Below the pieces are notes generated by a model that saw only the letters and a list, made by a program, of their open reading frames with translations, searched no databases and was not told where the DNA came from. 64,000 bases of DNA from Verrucomicrobiota bacterium (GTDB lineage Bacteria > Verrucomicrobiota > Verrucomicrobiia > Limisphaerales > UBA1096), in the NCBI GenBank assembly GCA_014382705.1, contig JACNJE010000090.1:1-64000 (forward strand), written 5' to 3'. Positions 1-7,362 of the stretch are shown piece after piece (positions within the stretch are counted from its first letter, which is position 1; each line of letters starts with the position of its first letter). The position numbers and the translations under genes were made by a program.

Positions 1-101
1 AACTCCCCGCCGAAGGCCACCCCCGCGAATGGCCCCCCCTCATCAAAATGGATGAGACGACCAAGGCCAAAATCACTGGTTTTCTCGGAAAGAACGCTTG
101 A
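1..101 (+). CDS. C-terminal tail of an unrecognised protein (5' truncated by window edge)
   Basis: An open frame runs from the window edge to TGA at 99-101 and reads ...REWPPLIKMDETTKAKITGF..., ending GKNA. The composition is normal protein-like, and the frame ends just before the vapBC operator palindrome, so it is probably the 3' end of a plus-strand gene. Only about 32 residues are visible and the family cannot be named. The frame is too short for the ORF track. Confidence 0.5.
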   Translation, partial: LPAEGHPREWPPLIKMDETTKAKITGFLGKNA

Positions 102-117
102 TATGGGTGCCCATATC
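100..117. promoter_or_regulatory. Palindromic operator upstream of the vapBC-like pair
   Basis: GATATGGG-TG-CCCATATC is a perfect inverted repeat with 8-bp arms and a 2-bp spacer, 22 bp upstream of the preferred antitoxin start. VapB-family antitoxins usually repress their own operon by binding such short palindromes. The role is inferred from position and symmetry. The site overlaps the last codon and stop of the upstream gene. Confidence 0.55.
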
Positions 118-139
118 GGTGAGTATGGGTGGCTGTGTT

Positions 140-385
140 GTGAAGACGACGGTTGAAATTGCTGATGATTTGTTTCTTCGCGTGCAAAAAATGGCGCGCG
201 AGGAGAATACCACCTTCCGAGCCCTGACCGAGGAGAGCCTTCGGAACATGCTGGAATCGAAAAAACCCGCGAGAAAGAAGCTCCCACCCTTGGTGACTTT
301 TAAAGGGGGTGGGTTGACTGAGGAATTCAAGGATGCGTCTTGGGAGAAGATTCGAAATGAACTCTACCGGGGTCGAGGGGCATGA
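140..385 (+). CDS. Ribbon-helix-helix type antitoxin (VapB-like)
   Basis: This is an 81-residue protein beginning VKTTVEIADDLFLRVQKMA, the typical N-terminal beta-strand plus helix of antitoxins that partner PIN toxins. The C-terminal part (LVTFKGGGLTEEFKDASWEK) would be the toxin-neutralising tail. I chose the GTG at 140 because the family starts at this strand. ATG at 125 is an in-frame alternative, and the track start at 98 would overlap the operator. The stop overlaps the toxin start by 4 bp (ATGA), indicating translational coupling. It should bind the adjacent PIN toxin and the palindrome at 100-117. Confidence 0.8.
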   Translation: MKTTVEIADDLFLRVQKMAREENTTFRALTEESLRNMLESKKPARKKLPPLVTFKGGGLTEEFKDASWEKIRNELYRGRGA

Positions 386-819
386 TTGCCGTCGATTCGA
401 ACCTGCTGATTTATTCGCACCGGGCGGACTCCGAATTGTTTGCGGCCTCGAGCGAGTTGGTTGATTCGCTTCGGCATCAATCGGCGCAATGGGCCATCCC
501 CTGGCCGTGCGTGCATGAGTTTATCAGCATCGTCACTCACCCTAAGATTTACAACCCAGCCACCTCGATTGACCAAGCGTTGCTCGCCGTGGATTCATGG
601 CTCGCCGGTGGCAATGTCCATCTGCTTTCCGAGAGCCCCGGTTATTTTGAGAAACTGCGCAAGATTGCGGTGACTGCAAAATCATCCGGCTCCAGCATCC
701 ACGATGCGCGGATTGCGGCGCTTTGTCTGCATCACGGCGTGCGGGAGCTTTGGACGGCCGATCGCGATTTTCTTTCCTTCCCGCAGCTCAAGGTTCGCAA
801 TCCACTGATCAATCTCTGA
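382..819 (+). CDS. PIN-domain ribonuclease toxin (VapC-like)
   Basis: This 145-residue protein has the PIN-domain layout: an N-terminal Asp in MIAVDSNLLIY, an acidic residue in the middle region (VHEFIS), then DARIAAL and TADRDF carrying the remaining acidic residues. These would coordinate Mg2+ for RNA cleavage. The internal spacing and TADRDF ending fit the TTA-type VapC family found in Verrucomicrobia and Planctomycetes. It overlaps the antitoxin gene by 4 bp, so the two form one operon. The toxin appears intact. Its target RNA cannot be told from sequence. Confidence 0.85.
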   Translation: MIAVDSNLLIYSHRADSELFAASSELVDSLRHQSAQWAIPWPCVHEFISIVTHPKIYNPATSIDQALLAVDSWLAGGNVHLLSESPGYFEKLRKIAVTAKSSGSSIHDARIAALCLHHGVRELWTADRDFLSFPQLKVRNPLINL

Positions 820-859
820 ATTGTTTTTCGGTTACACCGGGGGCAGCATTGCTTCTCGC

Positions 860-1576
860 ATGTGTTGCCGGGTGGCGCAGGGTTCCGGTGGGGACAAGGT
901 CAAAAAGAAGGTGAAGGCCAAGGGCGGCGTGCCGGCGGTCGCGCCCCGGCTCAACCTTGCGCCGACTCAGGACGCATTGGTGGCTGTGTGTGGGCCAAGC
1001 GGCGCGCGGCTGGAGGCGTTGCGGTGGGGGTTGATTCCGCCTTGGGCCAAGGACAAGTCGATCGGGGCCAAGCTGGTCAACGCGCGGGCGGAGACGGTCG
1101 ACGAAAAACCAAGCTTCCGGAAACCGTTTCAGCGGCGGCGCTGCCTGTTGCCGGTGGACGGTTATTATGAGTGGGAATCGCGGCCCAGCGGCAAGCAGCC
1201 GGTTTACTACTCGATGCGTGATGGCGACCTGTTCTGTCTCGCCGGACTGTGGGAGACGTGGACGGCTCCGGAGCAGGTCGCGGAGCCGGAGCTGCCGGGC
1301 CTTGGCCTTGGCCAAGCGGAGGCCGGGACGCTGTGCACGTTCACCGTCATCACCACCACGCCCAATCGCTTGGCCAAGCGCGTGCACGACCGGATGCCGG
1401 TGATCGTGCCTCCCGCCGATTACGGCCAATGGCTCTCGCCCGAAAGCCAAGCGGCCGATCTCAAGCGGCTGCTGCGGCCGTTCGACGACGAGCCGATGCA
1501 GGAGCATTACGTCACGCCGCGCATGAACAGTCCCCGCTTCGAGTCGCCCGAGTGTATCGAGCCGGTTGCCCTCTGA
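860..1576 (+). CDS. yedK: SRAP-domain protein (YedK/HMCES family, abasic-site DNA-protein crosslinker)
   Basis: This 238-residue protein starts MCCRV, giving the Cys2 that this family uses to attach abasic sites in single-stranded DNA. The other expected residues are present: Asn in LVNARAET, Glu in GYYEW and His in VHDRMPVI. I moved the start from the track position to ATG 860 because the catalytic Cys must follow the initiator Met. Two copies of the TTGGCCAA palindrome lie inside the gene, read as GLGQAE and as NRLAKR just before the HDRMP motif. The expected role is shielding abasic sites at replication forks. Confidence 0.92.
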   Translation: MCCRVAQGSGGDKVKKKVKAKGGVPAVAPRLNLAPTQDALVAVCGPSGARLEALRWGLIPPWAKDKSIGAKLVNARAETVDEKPSFRKPFQRRRCLLPVDGYYEWESRPSGKQPVYYSMRDGDLFCLAGLWETWTAPEQVAEPELPGLGLGQAEAGTLCTFTVITTTPNRLAKRVHDRMPVIVPPADYGQWLSPESQAADLKRLLRPFDDEPMQEHYVTPRMNSPRFESPECIEPVAL

Positions 1577-1581
1577 TTTTG

Positions 1582-1593
1582 GTTGTAACTTTT
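1582..1593 (+). promoter_or_regulatory. GTTGTAACTTTT box, copy 1
   Basis: The 12-mer lies 33 bp upstream of the ATG of the EF-hand/PEP-synthase-like gene. An identical 12-mer lies 43 bp upstream of the next EF-hand gene (3820-3831). The shared position suggests a promoter or activator site common to both secreted EF-hand genes. Its function is not established. Confidence 0.3.
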
Positions 1594-1626
1594 TTGGGAC
1601 AACGGGCATCTCGTTCATCCGTGTAT

Positions 1627-3858
1627 ATGAAACAGTTGATTCGATTCACAGCCGTGGGGGTGTTTTTTGCCGTGGGGGCTTTCATGCAGGCGCAGCCTTC
1701 GCGTGGCGGGGGCGGGCCGGGGAGACCGTCATCGTTTATTTCGACGTTCCCGGTGACGATCGCGCTGGACACCAACAAGGACGGGGTCATCTCAGCCGGG
1801 GAAATTGATGCGGCTGAGACGTCGCTCAGGAAGGCCGACAAAAATGGCGACGGCAAAATCAGCGCCGACGAGTTAACACCCAACTTCGGTGGTCCCGGTG
1901 GGTTTGGCGGCCGCAGCAGCAGCAGGGGCCGGGTCGGCCGGGGCGGCGACCGGGGCGTGGAGTCGGAGATGGAGCGGATCCCGCCGGAGAAGCTTGATTT
2001 CAAGGATGGCGTGGCATCGATCCCGGACTTGAAAACGTTCGAGACTCTTTCCTACCAGGGCCCGGAGGTGATGGTGGACACGCACTTGGCCGACTGGAAG
2101 TTTGTGAAGTTTCAAATCGAGGATGTTGGCAAAGGTGAGCCGATTATTTATTTCATTAACACCAAGACCCATCGCGGCCACCCGTTTTTCATGCGAAAAA
2201 TAGGCATCGCTCGGGGCGACGGCTCGATGCGCGGCGTGCTGGTTTATCGTCCGCTCAAGAAAGCCCCCAACGGCGAGCCCGGCATGTTCACGTTTGAGTA
2301 CGAACCGAATGACCGTTATCCGTTCGAGCGCATAAAGCTTTCCTACGAGATGCTCACCCGGCACATGCCTCATCTTGAGGGGCGCCTCGGCTACTATCCG
2401 ATGCCGCGGGCCCGCCCGGTTTATTTCGAGGAAAAGACGCTGTACGATGCCGCCGAGTTTCCGGTTGTGCTCGACGAGGATCTCGAGAGTGACATCGGCT
2501 TTTTGCCGCTCAACGCCGCTGAGTCGTTTGGCCGTTTGCGCCTGATGGAGCCCGGCGAATTGCCCAGTTCCCGCGACGTTGTCGTTTACAAAACATTGCC
2601 CAACGAGATGCCCCGTGTTGCCGGCGTGATCACCGCCGTCCGGCAGACCCCCCTTTCACATGTCAATCTCCGCGCGATTCAGGATGGCGTCCCGAATGCG
2701 TTCGTCACCGGCGCGGTGGAAAACAAGGCGATCGCCTCGCTTGCGGGGAAATGGGTTTATTACAAGGTGGACCAAAACGGCTATGAACTCCGCGAGGCCA
2801 CCGAGGCGGAGGTGGACAAACATTTCGCCGGCATCCGTCCGGCCAAGCCGCAGGCACCCAAGCGCGATTTGTCGGTGAAAGAGGTTCGGCCGCTCGACAA
2901 AATCGGGTTCGGCGACTCCGCCGTTTTTGGCGTGAAGGCAACGAACTTGGCCACGCTGCACACGCTGGATTTTCCTGACGGCACAGTGCCAAGCGGCTTC
3001 GCCGTGCCGTTTCATTTTTACGACGCGTTCATGGAACACAATGGCCTGTACGACAAGGCGCGCGCGATGTTGGGCAGCGAGTCGTTCCGAAATAATCGAG
3101 ACGAACAGGTCAAGCAACTCAATGCGTTTCGCAAGCGGGTTGAGGCTGCCGCAATGCCAGGCTGGATGATGGACGGCTTGGCCAAGCTGCAAGCCGCGTT
3201 CCCGGAGGGGCAGGGGATCCGGTGCCGCTCCAGCACGAACAACGAAGATTTGCCCGGCTTCAGCGGCGCCGGCCTGTACGACTCATTCACGCACAAGCCG
3301 GACGAGGGCCACTTGGCCAAGTCGATCCAGCAGGTGTATGCCAGCCTCTGGAATTTCCGCGCGTTCGAGGAGCGTGAGTTTTACCGGATCGATCATTTTG
3401 CCACCGCGATGGGTGTGCTCGTGCACCCGAACTTTGCCGACGAGGCCGCCAACGGCGTGGCGGTGACGGATGACATCCTGTACCAAACCAAGGGCAACTA
3501 TTATCTCAACACCCAGGTCGGCGAGGATCTCGTGACCAACCCGGACGCTGACTCGATCCCCGAGGAGTTACTGCTCAACTGGTGGCGTCCGGGCGAGCAC
3601 AAGGTCATGCGCCGTTCCAGCTTGGCCAAGGGCGGTGCCCTGTTATTGAGCGCCAAACATCTCGCCCAAATGAACGAGTGCCTCGGTAAAATCCACAGCC
3701 GTTTCGCCAAGCTGTACGGCAAGTCGCTCGACGATAAAAAATTCGCGATGGAGATAGAGTACAAAGTCACCAAGACCGGCGTGCTCGCCATCAAGCAGGC
3801 ACGCCCGTGGGTGTATTTAGTTGTAACTTTTGCCGCGCTTGGAGCGTTTCCAATTTAA
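1627..3858 (+). CDS. Secreted EF-hand protein with swivel and PEP/pyruvate-binding (PPDK_N) domains
   Basis: The protein is 743 residues from ATG 1627, chosen because it gives a signal peptide (MKQLIRFTAVGVFF...). Two EF-hand loops follow (ALDTNKDGVISAGE, ADKNGDGKISADE). A middle region contains QTPLSHVNLRAIQDG, which resembles the phosphohistidine swivel of PEP-utilising enzymes. Next comes an ATP-grasp PPDK_N-like domain (RSSTNNEDLPGFSGAGLYDS ... IKQARPW). This order, swivel before ATP-grasp, is the reverse of PEP synthase. The predicted export of an ATP-grasp enzyme is odd, and its substrate is unknown. The track ORF runs 126 codons further upstream, through the SRAP gene, and that part is not real. 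Confidence 0.8.
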   Translation: MKQLIRFTAVGVFFAVGAFMQAQPSRGGGGPGRPSSFISTFPVTIALDTNKDGVISAGEIDAAETSLRKADKNGDGKISADELTPNFGGPGGFGGRSSSRGRVGRGGDRGVESEMERIPPEKLDFKDGVASIPDLKTFETLSYQGPEVMVDTHLADWKFVKFQIEDVGKGEPIIYFINTKTHRGHPFFMRKIGIARGDGSMRGVLVYRPLKKAPNGEPGMFTFEYEPNDRYPFERIKLSYEMLTRHMPHLEGRLGYYPMPRARPVYFEEKTLYDAAEFPVVLDEDLESDIGFLPLNAAESFGRLRLMEPGELPSSRDVVVYKTLPNEMPRVAGVITAVRQTPLSHVNLRAIQDGVPNAFVTGAVENKAIASLAGKWVYYKVDQNGYELREATEAEVDKHFAGIRPAKPQAPKRDLSVKEVRPLDKIGFGDSAVFGVKATNLATLHTLDFPDGTVPSGFAVPFHFYDAFMEHNGLYDKARAMLGSESFRNNRDEQVKQLNAFRKRVEAAAMPGWMMDGLAKLQAAFPEGQGIRCRSSTNNEDLPGFSGAGLYDSFTHKPDEGHLAKSIQQVYASLWNFRAFEEREFYRIDHFATAMGVLVHPNFADEAANGVAVTDDILYQTKGNYYLNTQVGEDLVTNPDADSIPEELLLNWWRPGEHKVMRRSSLAKGGALLLSAKHLAQMNECLGKIHSRFAKLYGKSLDDKKFAMEIEYKVTKTGVLAIKQARPWVYLVVTFAALGAFPI
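3820..3831 (+). promoter_or_regulatory. GTTGTAACTTTT box, copy 2
   Basis: Identical to the 12-mer at 1582-1593. It lies within the last codons of the PEP-synthase-like gene, 43 bp upstream of the second EF-hand gene. Its position supports a shared regulatory signal. Confidence 0.3.
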
Positions 3859-3874
3859 CTTAATGGTTACTGTT

Positions 3875-4495
3875 ATGAAAAAAATGACATACAAGCTGGT
3901 GATGGCTGCCACATGTCTTGGCATGGTGGCAGGTGATGCGATGGCGCAGGAACGCGGCGATCGCGACCGTCCGGAGCGGCCCGACCGCGACCGGCGTGAA
4001 GGTGCCGAGCGCCGTGAAAGGCCCGATGGGGAACGCGCCCGCCGCGATCGTGAACGCCCGGATCAAGGCAACCGTGAACGCTCCAGCCGCAGTTCACGTG
4101 AGCGTGGAGGAGAACGAGGATCAGGCAGGCCACAGTTTGGTGGGCAGGGTGGCCCCGGTGGTTTCATGCGGATGCTCCCGGTGATGGCCGCGCTGGATGC
4201 GGATGGCAACGGCGAGATATCCGCCGAGGAAATCAAGGGTGCCGTCGCCGCCCTCAAAAAGCTGGACAAAAACAAGGATGGCAAACTGACCGAAGACGAA
4301 TTGCGCCCCAGCTTCGGGGGTAGCCGCAGTGGAGGTCGTGGCGGACGCGGCGGTGCCACTGAACGCCGACCCTCCTTTGAGGGGGGGGATCGGCCAAGCC
4401 GCCGTACGGAAGCACGCGGTGATGGCGAGCGTTCGGATCGACGACGTCCCCGCGGCGGTGACGAGCGTCCGGATCGCCCCTCCCGCGAGGAATAG
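3875..4495 (+). CDS. Secreted Arg/Asp-rich EF-hand protein
   Basis: This 206-residue protein starts with a signal peptide (MKKMTYKLVMAATCLGMVAG, cleavage after AMA). A low-complexity Arg/Asp/Glu/Pro segment of RDRPERPDRDRR type follows, then two EF-hand loops (ALDADGNGEISAEE and LDKNKDGKLTEDE), and another Arg/Gly-rich tail. ATG 3875 is preferred over ATG 3863 because it begins the signal peptide directly. It is probably a calcium-binding periplasmic or surface protein. It follows the other EF-hand gene by 16 bp and shares the GTTGTAACTTTT box. No enzymatic domain is visible. Confidence 0.75.
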   Translation: MKKMTYKLVMAATCLGMVAGDAMAQERGDRDRPERPDRDRREGAERRERPDGERARRDRERPDQGNRERSSRSSRERGGERGSGRPQFGGQGGPGGFMRMLPVMAALDADGNGEISAEEIKGAVAALKKLDKNKDGKLTEDELRPSFGGSRSGGRGGRGGATERRPSFEGGDRPSRRTEARGDGERSDRRRPRGGDERPDRPSREE

Positions 4496-4513
4496 CCAAG
4501 TCACAGACATCTC

Positions 4514-4550
4514 AACCCGTTGGCCAAGCGCTTGGCCAACGGGTTTTTTT
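4514..4550 (+). terminator. Intrinsic terminator built from two back-to-back TTGGCCAA palindromes
   Basis: AACCCGTTGGCCAAGC is followed at once by its exact reverse complement, giving a 32-bp perfect palindrome at 4514-4545, and the run continues with T residues to 4550. The T-tract is on the plus strand, so it would end transcription of the EF-hand gene that stops at 4495. A further iterated-palindrome copy follows at 4561. Confidence 0.8.
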
Positions 4551-4576
4551 CGAGTCCGGCTTGGCCAAGCGCTTGG

Positions 4577-5686
4577 CTACCACACCTCGACGGGGCCCTT
4601 GGGCACCGGGATGGCTTTGCGCTTGGCCACGGCCGGTTCGTCGTCCTGCATGAACGTCGGCACCATCGGCCCCTGCCGGTAACGCTCGGTGAGTTCCCCG
4701 TCGGCGTCGGCGAATTGCTGCCGCCAGTCGAGGTAGTCGGCCAGCGCCGACTCGAAATCGTCCCGCGTCGAGATCAGTACGACCGCCTTGTTGAACGGTT
4801 TCACCGGCCCGAAGCGCTTGGCGTACCACGGGGCGACCTTGCGGAACATCAGGCAACCGCGCTGCTCGCCGAACACCTCCAGCATCAGGTCGAAGTGCCG
4901 GCGCATCACTCGTACCCGCTCCGCGAACGTCGGCTCCGGCAGCAGTTCGCCGGTCCGCAGGAGGTGTTCCGTGTGCTTGAAAATCCACGGGTTGTAAAAC
5001 GCGCCACGCCCCATGCTCACGCCGTGGCAGCCGGTGGCGTCCATCATGTGCTTCGCCGATTCCGGCGTGGTGATGTCGCCGTTGCCGATGACCGGGATGG
5101 CCCGCGCCGCCTCGACGACTTGGCGGATGCCCGTGAGATTGACTGTACCGGTGAAGCCCTGTTCGCGCGTTCGGCCGTGGATGAAAATAGCCGCCACGCC
5201 GACGTTCTCGAGCACGCGCACCAAGTCGGGTGCGGTGATGTTTTTGTCGTCCCACCCAAGGCGCATTTTGGCGGTGATGGGGATGTTCACCGCATCGACC
5301 ATCCGCTTCACGAGGTGCGCCGTGTCGTCGAGCTCGGTCATCATCGCCGAGCCGCCGCCGGTCTTGCAGACTTTGCGGACGGGGCAGCCCATGTTGATGT
5401 CGATCGAGTCCACGCCGATCGACTCGAGGTACTGCGCCGCATCGCGCATCTCCTCCGGTACTGCGCCGAACAACTGCACCGCGAACGGGCTGTCGGCCTC
5501 GTTGGTCTCGATGAGTTTCAGCGCCTTGGCGTTGCGCTCGAGCAGCGACCGGGCGTTGACGAGGTCGGTTGTGGCGAGGCTCAGGCCGCCCACCTCGCGC
5601 AGCACGAGCCGGAACGGCAGGTTCGTGTACCCGGCCAGCGGCGAGAGAAACAGGTTGGATTTCAGTTGGAGCTGCCCGAATTGCAT
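4577..5686 (-). CDS. dusB: tRNA-dihydrouridine synthase (DusB-like)
   Basis: This 369-residue TIM-barrel flavoprotein opens with FLSPLAGYTNLPFR. It carries the family signature DINMGCPVRKVCKTGGG with the catalytic Cys, an FMN-phosphate region (HGRTREQGFTG), IPVIGNGDI and GVSMGRGAFYNPWIF. It reduces specific uridines in the tRNA D-loop with NADPH via FMN. The subgroup assignment as DusB is by general resemblance. Its 3' end faces the EF-hand gene across the palindromic terminator. The long opposite-strand ORF here is a shadow. Confidence 0.93.
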   Translation of the reverse strand: MQFGQLQLKSNLFLSPLAGYTNLPFRLVLREVGGLSLATTDLVNARSLLERNAKALKLIETNEADSPFAVQLFGAVPEEMRDAAQYLESIGVDSIDINMGCPVRKVCKTGGGSAMMTELDDTAHLVKRMVDAVNIPITAKMRLGWDDKNITAPDLVRVLENVGVAAIFIHGRTREQGFTGTVNLTGIRQVVEAARAIPVIGNGDITTPESAKHMMDATGCHGVSMGRGAFYNPWIFKHTEHLLRTGELLPEPTFAERVRVMRRHFDLMLEVFGEQRGCLMFRKVAPWYAKRFGPVKPFNKAVVLISTRDDFESALADYLDWRQQFADADGELTERYRQGPMVPTFMQDDEPAVAKRKAIPVPKGPVEVW

Positions 5687-5760
5687 AAGCCCAAGCGCGG
5701 TCGCAGCTTACGGCACGCGGCAACAAAAACCGCGACAAAAAGTGTGCTTGGCCAAGGGCG

Positions 5761-7362
5761 TTATTGCACGCTCGGTCTGGTGCGAAGATCGTAGCAGGAG
5801 AGGTTGTCGTCCATTCGGAGGTAGAGCTTGCCATCGACGATCACCGGGGAGGGACACCACATGGCCTTGATGCGGGCCTTGCCCAGTTCGCGATGCGCCT
5901 TGGTGTCGGTGTCGATCATCACGAGATCGCTCCCTTTTTTCTCGAGCGCGATCAATTTCCCGTCAGCAATCACCGGGGACGAAATGGTACTCTGCCGCGA
6001 TTCCTTCCAGCGCAGTTTGCCGGTGGCTAACTCGACGCACATATGCCATTCGCCGCCGGTCAGGTACACGTGCCCGCCGTAAATCACCGGCGACGATTGC
6101 GACCGGCGCTCGGACATCGGGAAGGTCCAAACCTGCTTGGCCCCGCCCTTGGCCAAGCGATACGCCGCGAGGCCGACCGTTTCGTCCTTGCTGTAAACCA
6201 CCATCCAATCGCCGGAGATCGTCGGGGTCGAGTTGCCGCCTCCGCTTGTTTTCCAAACGGTCTTGCCGGTCTCGGGATCAACTGCAACGTACGCCCTGCG
6301 TTCGCTGCAGATAAGCCGCTTCCCCGCTTGGCCAAGCCACAGCACAGGCGAGGAGTCGCTGCTCCGCACGTCGCTGTTTTCCCAAAGCAACTCACCGGTC
6401 TTGGTATCGTACGCTGTCAACTGGCCGGCGATTAAAAACGCCCGGCAGTCATCGACCAAGAGAGAGGACGCCGGCCCTTTGCCGCGCTTGGGCAACGGTG
6501 CCGCCCAACGCTGTTTGCCGGTCTTGGCGTCCATGCAGTAAACGTGCGTGCTTCCGGCAGCAAACAATCGACCGCCGGTCACGCTGGGTGTGCTCGACGA
6601 CTTGCGGCCGGTCGGCTCGCCCGGCGCCTCGGTTTTCCAAAGGCGCCTGCCGGATTTGGCGTCGAGACAAACGACGACGTCCTTGGCCACTCGCACGGTG
6701 TTCGGAATCGCCTTGAGTAATTGGCGCTTGGCCAAGCTGCTGACCGGTTGCGCCTCCATCCACTGTTGCAGGGCCGCATCGTTCTTGAATCGTTGATCGC
6801 CCTTCTGCGCCACGTAACGCAAGTCGTTGTACGGGATCGCCGCCCGGCCTTTTTTGAACCGGCTGACCACCCAGCTTCCATTGCGCTCGGCCTGTTCTGT
6901 CGAGAGCTTTTCCGACACCCACTTTTCCGCCCACTCGTTGAGCTTGCGGCCGCGCAAACGGGGACTCAACGATTCGCGCGCCTTTTCCATTTTTACGATG
7001 AGCGATTCCGGCAGGGACAAGTTCCGATAGCCCAGCTTGCGCAAAATCAGCGCGTTGATCTCGCGGTTGTCCGACGGCTCGTCGTCGTGCCAAACGAGGC
7101 TCATGTAGGTTTTGCCGTCTGCGACCACCACGCTGCCGTGGCCGCCGTCGTCGCCGCTCGGGATCGTCTCGCTGCGCCAAAGCAGTTTCGGGCCGCTCTC
7201 CGGCCAGGCGTCCAGCAGCGGCACCCCGTCTGTCACGACACCGTTGCGCTGGCTCCCGCGCCACTGCGTCCAGTCTCCCGCCGTCCCGTCGATTGAAGCG
7301 AGAATGCAACCAATTAAAAAAACCCGATTCATGTAAACGCGGAAACGATGACGGGAGTTCAT
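5761..7362 (-). CDS. Exported PQQ-like beta-propeller repeat protein
   Basis: This 533-residue protein carries WTQWRGSQRNG, the usual opening of PVC PQQ-propeller proteins. Repeated blades follow (CLDAKSGRRLWKTEAPGEPT, CMDAKTGKQRW, AYDTKTGELLWENSDVRSS, AVDPETGKTVWKT), each of the [AC]xDxxTGxxxW type. The start at 7362 overlaps the uvrA stop by 4 bp (ATGA). An in-frame ATG at 7332 gives a cleaner signal peptide (MNRVFLIGCILASIDG) and may be the true start. It is probably periplasmic, as a scaffold or BamB-like protein. No catalytic PQQ-dehydrogenase residues were recognised. Confidence 0.82.
   Translation of the reverse strand: MNSRHRFRVYMNRVFLIGCILASIDGTAGDWTQWRGSQRNGVVTDGVPLLDAWPESGPKLLWRSETIPSGDDGGHGSVVVADGKTYMSLVWHDDEPSDNREINALILRKLGYRNLSLPESLIVKMEKARESLSPRLRGRKLNEWAEKWVSEKLSTEQAERNGSWVVSRFKKGRAAIPYNDLRYVAQKGDQRFKNDAALQQWMEAQPVSSLAKRQLLKAIPNTVRVAKDVVVCLDAKSGRRLWKTEAPGEPTGRKSSSTPSVTGGRLFAAGSTHVYCMDAKTGKQRWAAPLPKRGKGPASSLLVDDCRAFLIAGQLTAYDTKTGELLWENSDVRSSDSSPVLWLGQAGKRLICSERRAYVAVDPETGKTVWKTSGGGNSTPTISGDWMVVYSKDETVGLAAYRLAKGGAKQVWTFPMSERRSQSSPVIYGGHVYLTGGEWHMCVELATGKLRWKESRQSTISSPVIADGKLIALEKKGSDLVMIDTDTKAHRELGKARIKAMWCPSPVIVDGKLYLRMDDNLSCYDLRTRPSVQ

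Noticed and set aside
1249-1626. 126-codon upstream extension of the EF-hand/PEP-synthase-like ORF
   Set aside because: It overlaps the SRAP gene in another frame; the signal peptide starts at 1627.
4514-4568. Iterated palindromes as CRISPR repeats or insertion-sequence ends
   Set aside because: Copies have no regular spacing or spacers, and there is no transposase or target duplication; they are dispersed singly or in pairs.
4512-5834. 440- and 424-residue ORFs overlapping dusB in other frames
   Set aside because: dusB carries clear family motifs; the others are Arg/His-rich shadows containing WPSAWPTG from the palindrome.
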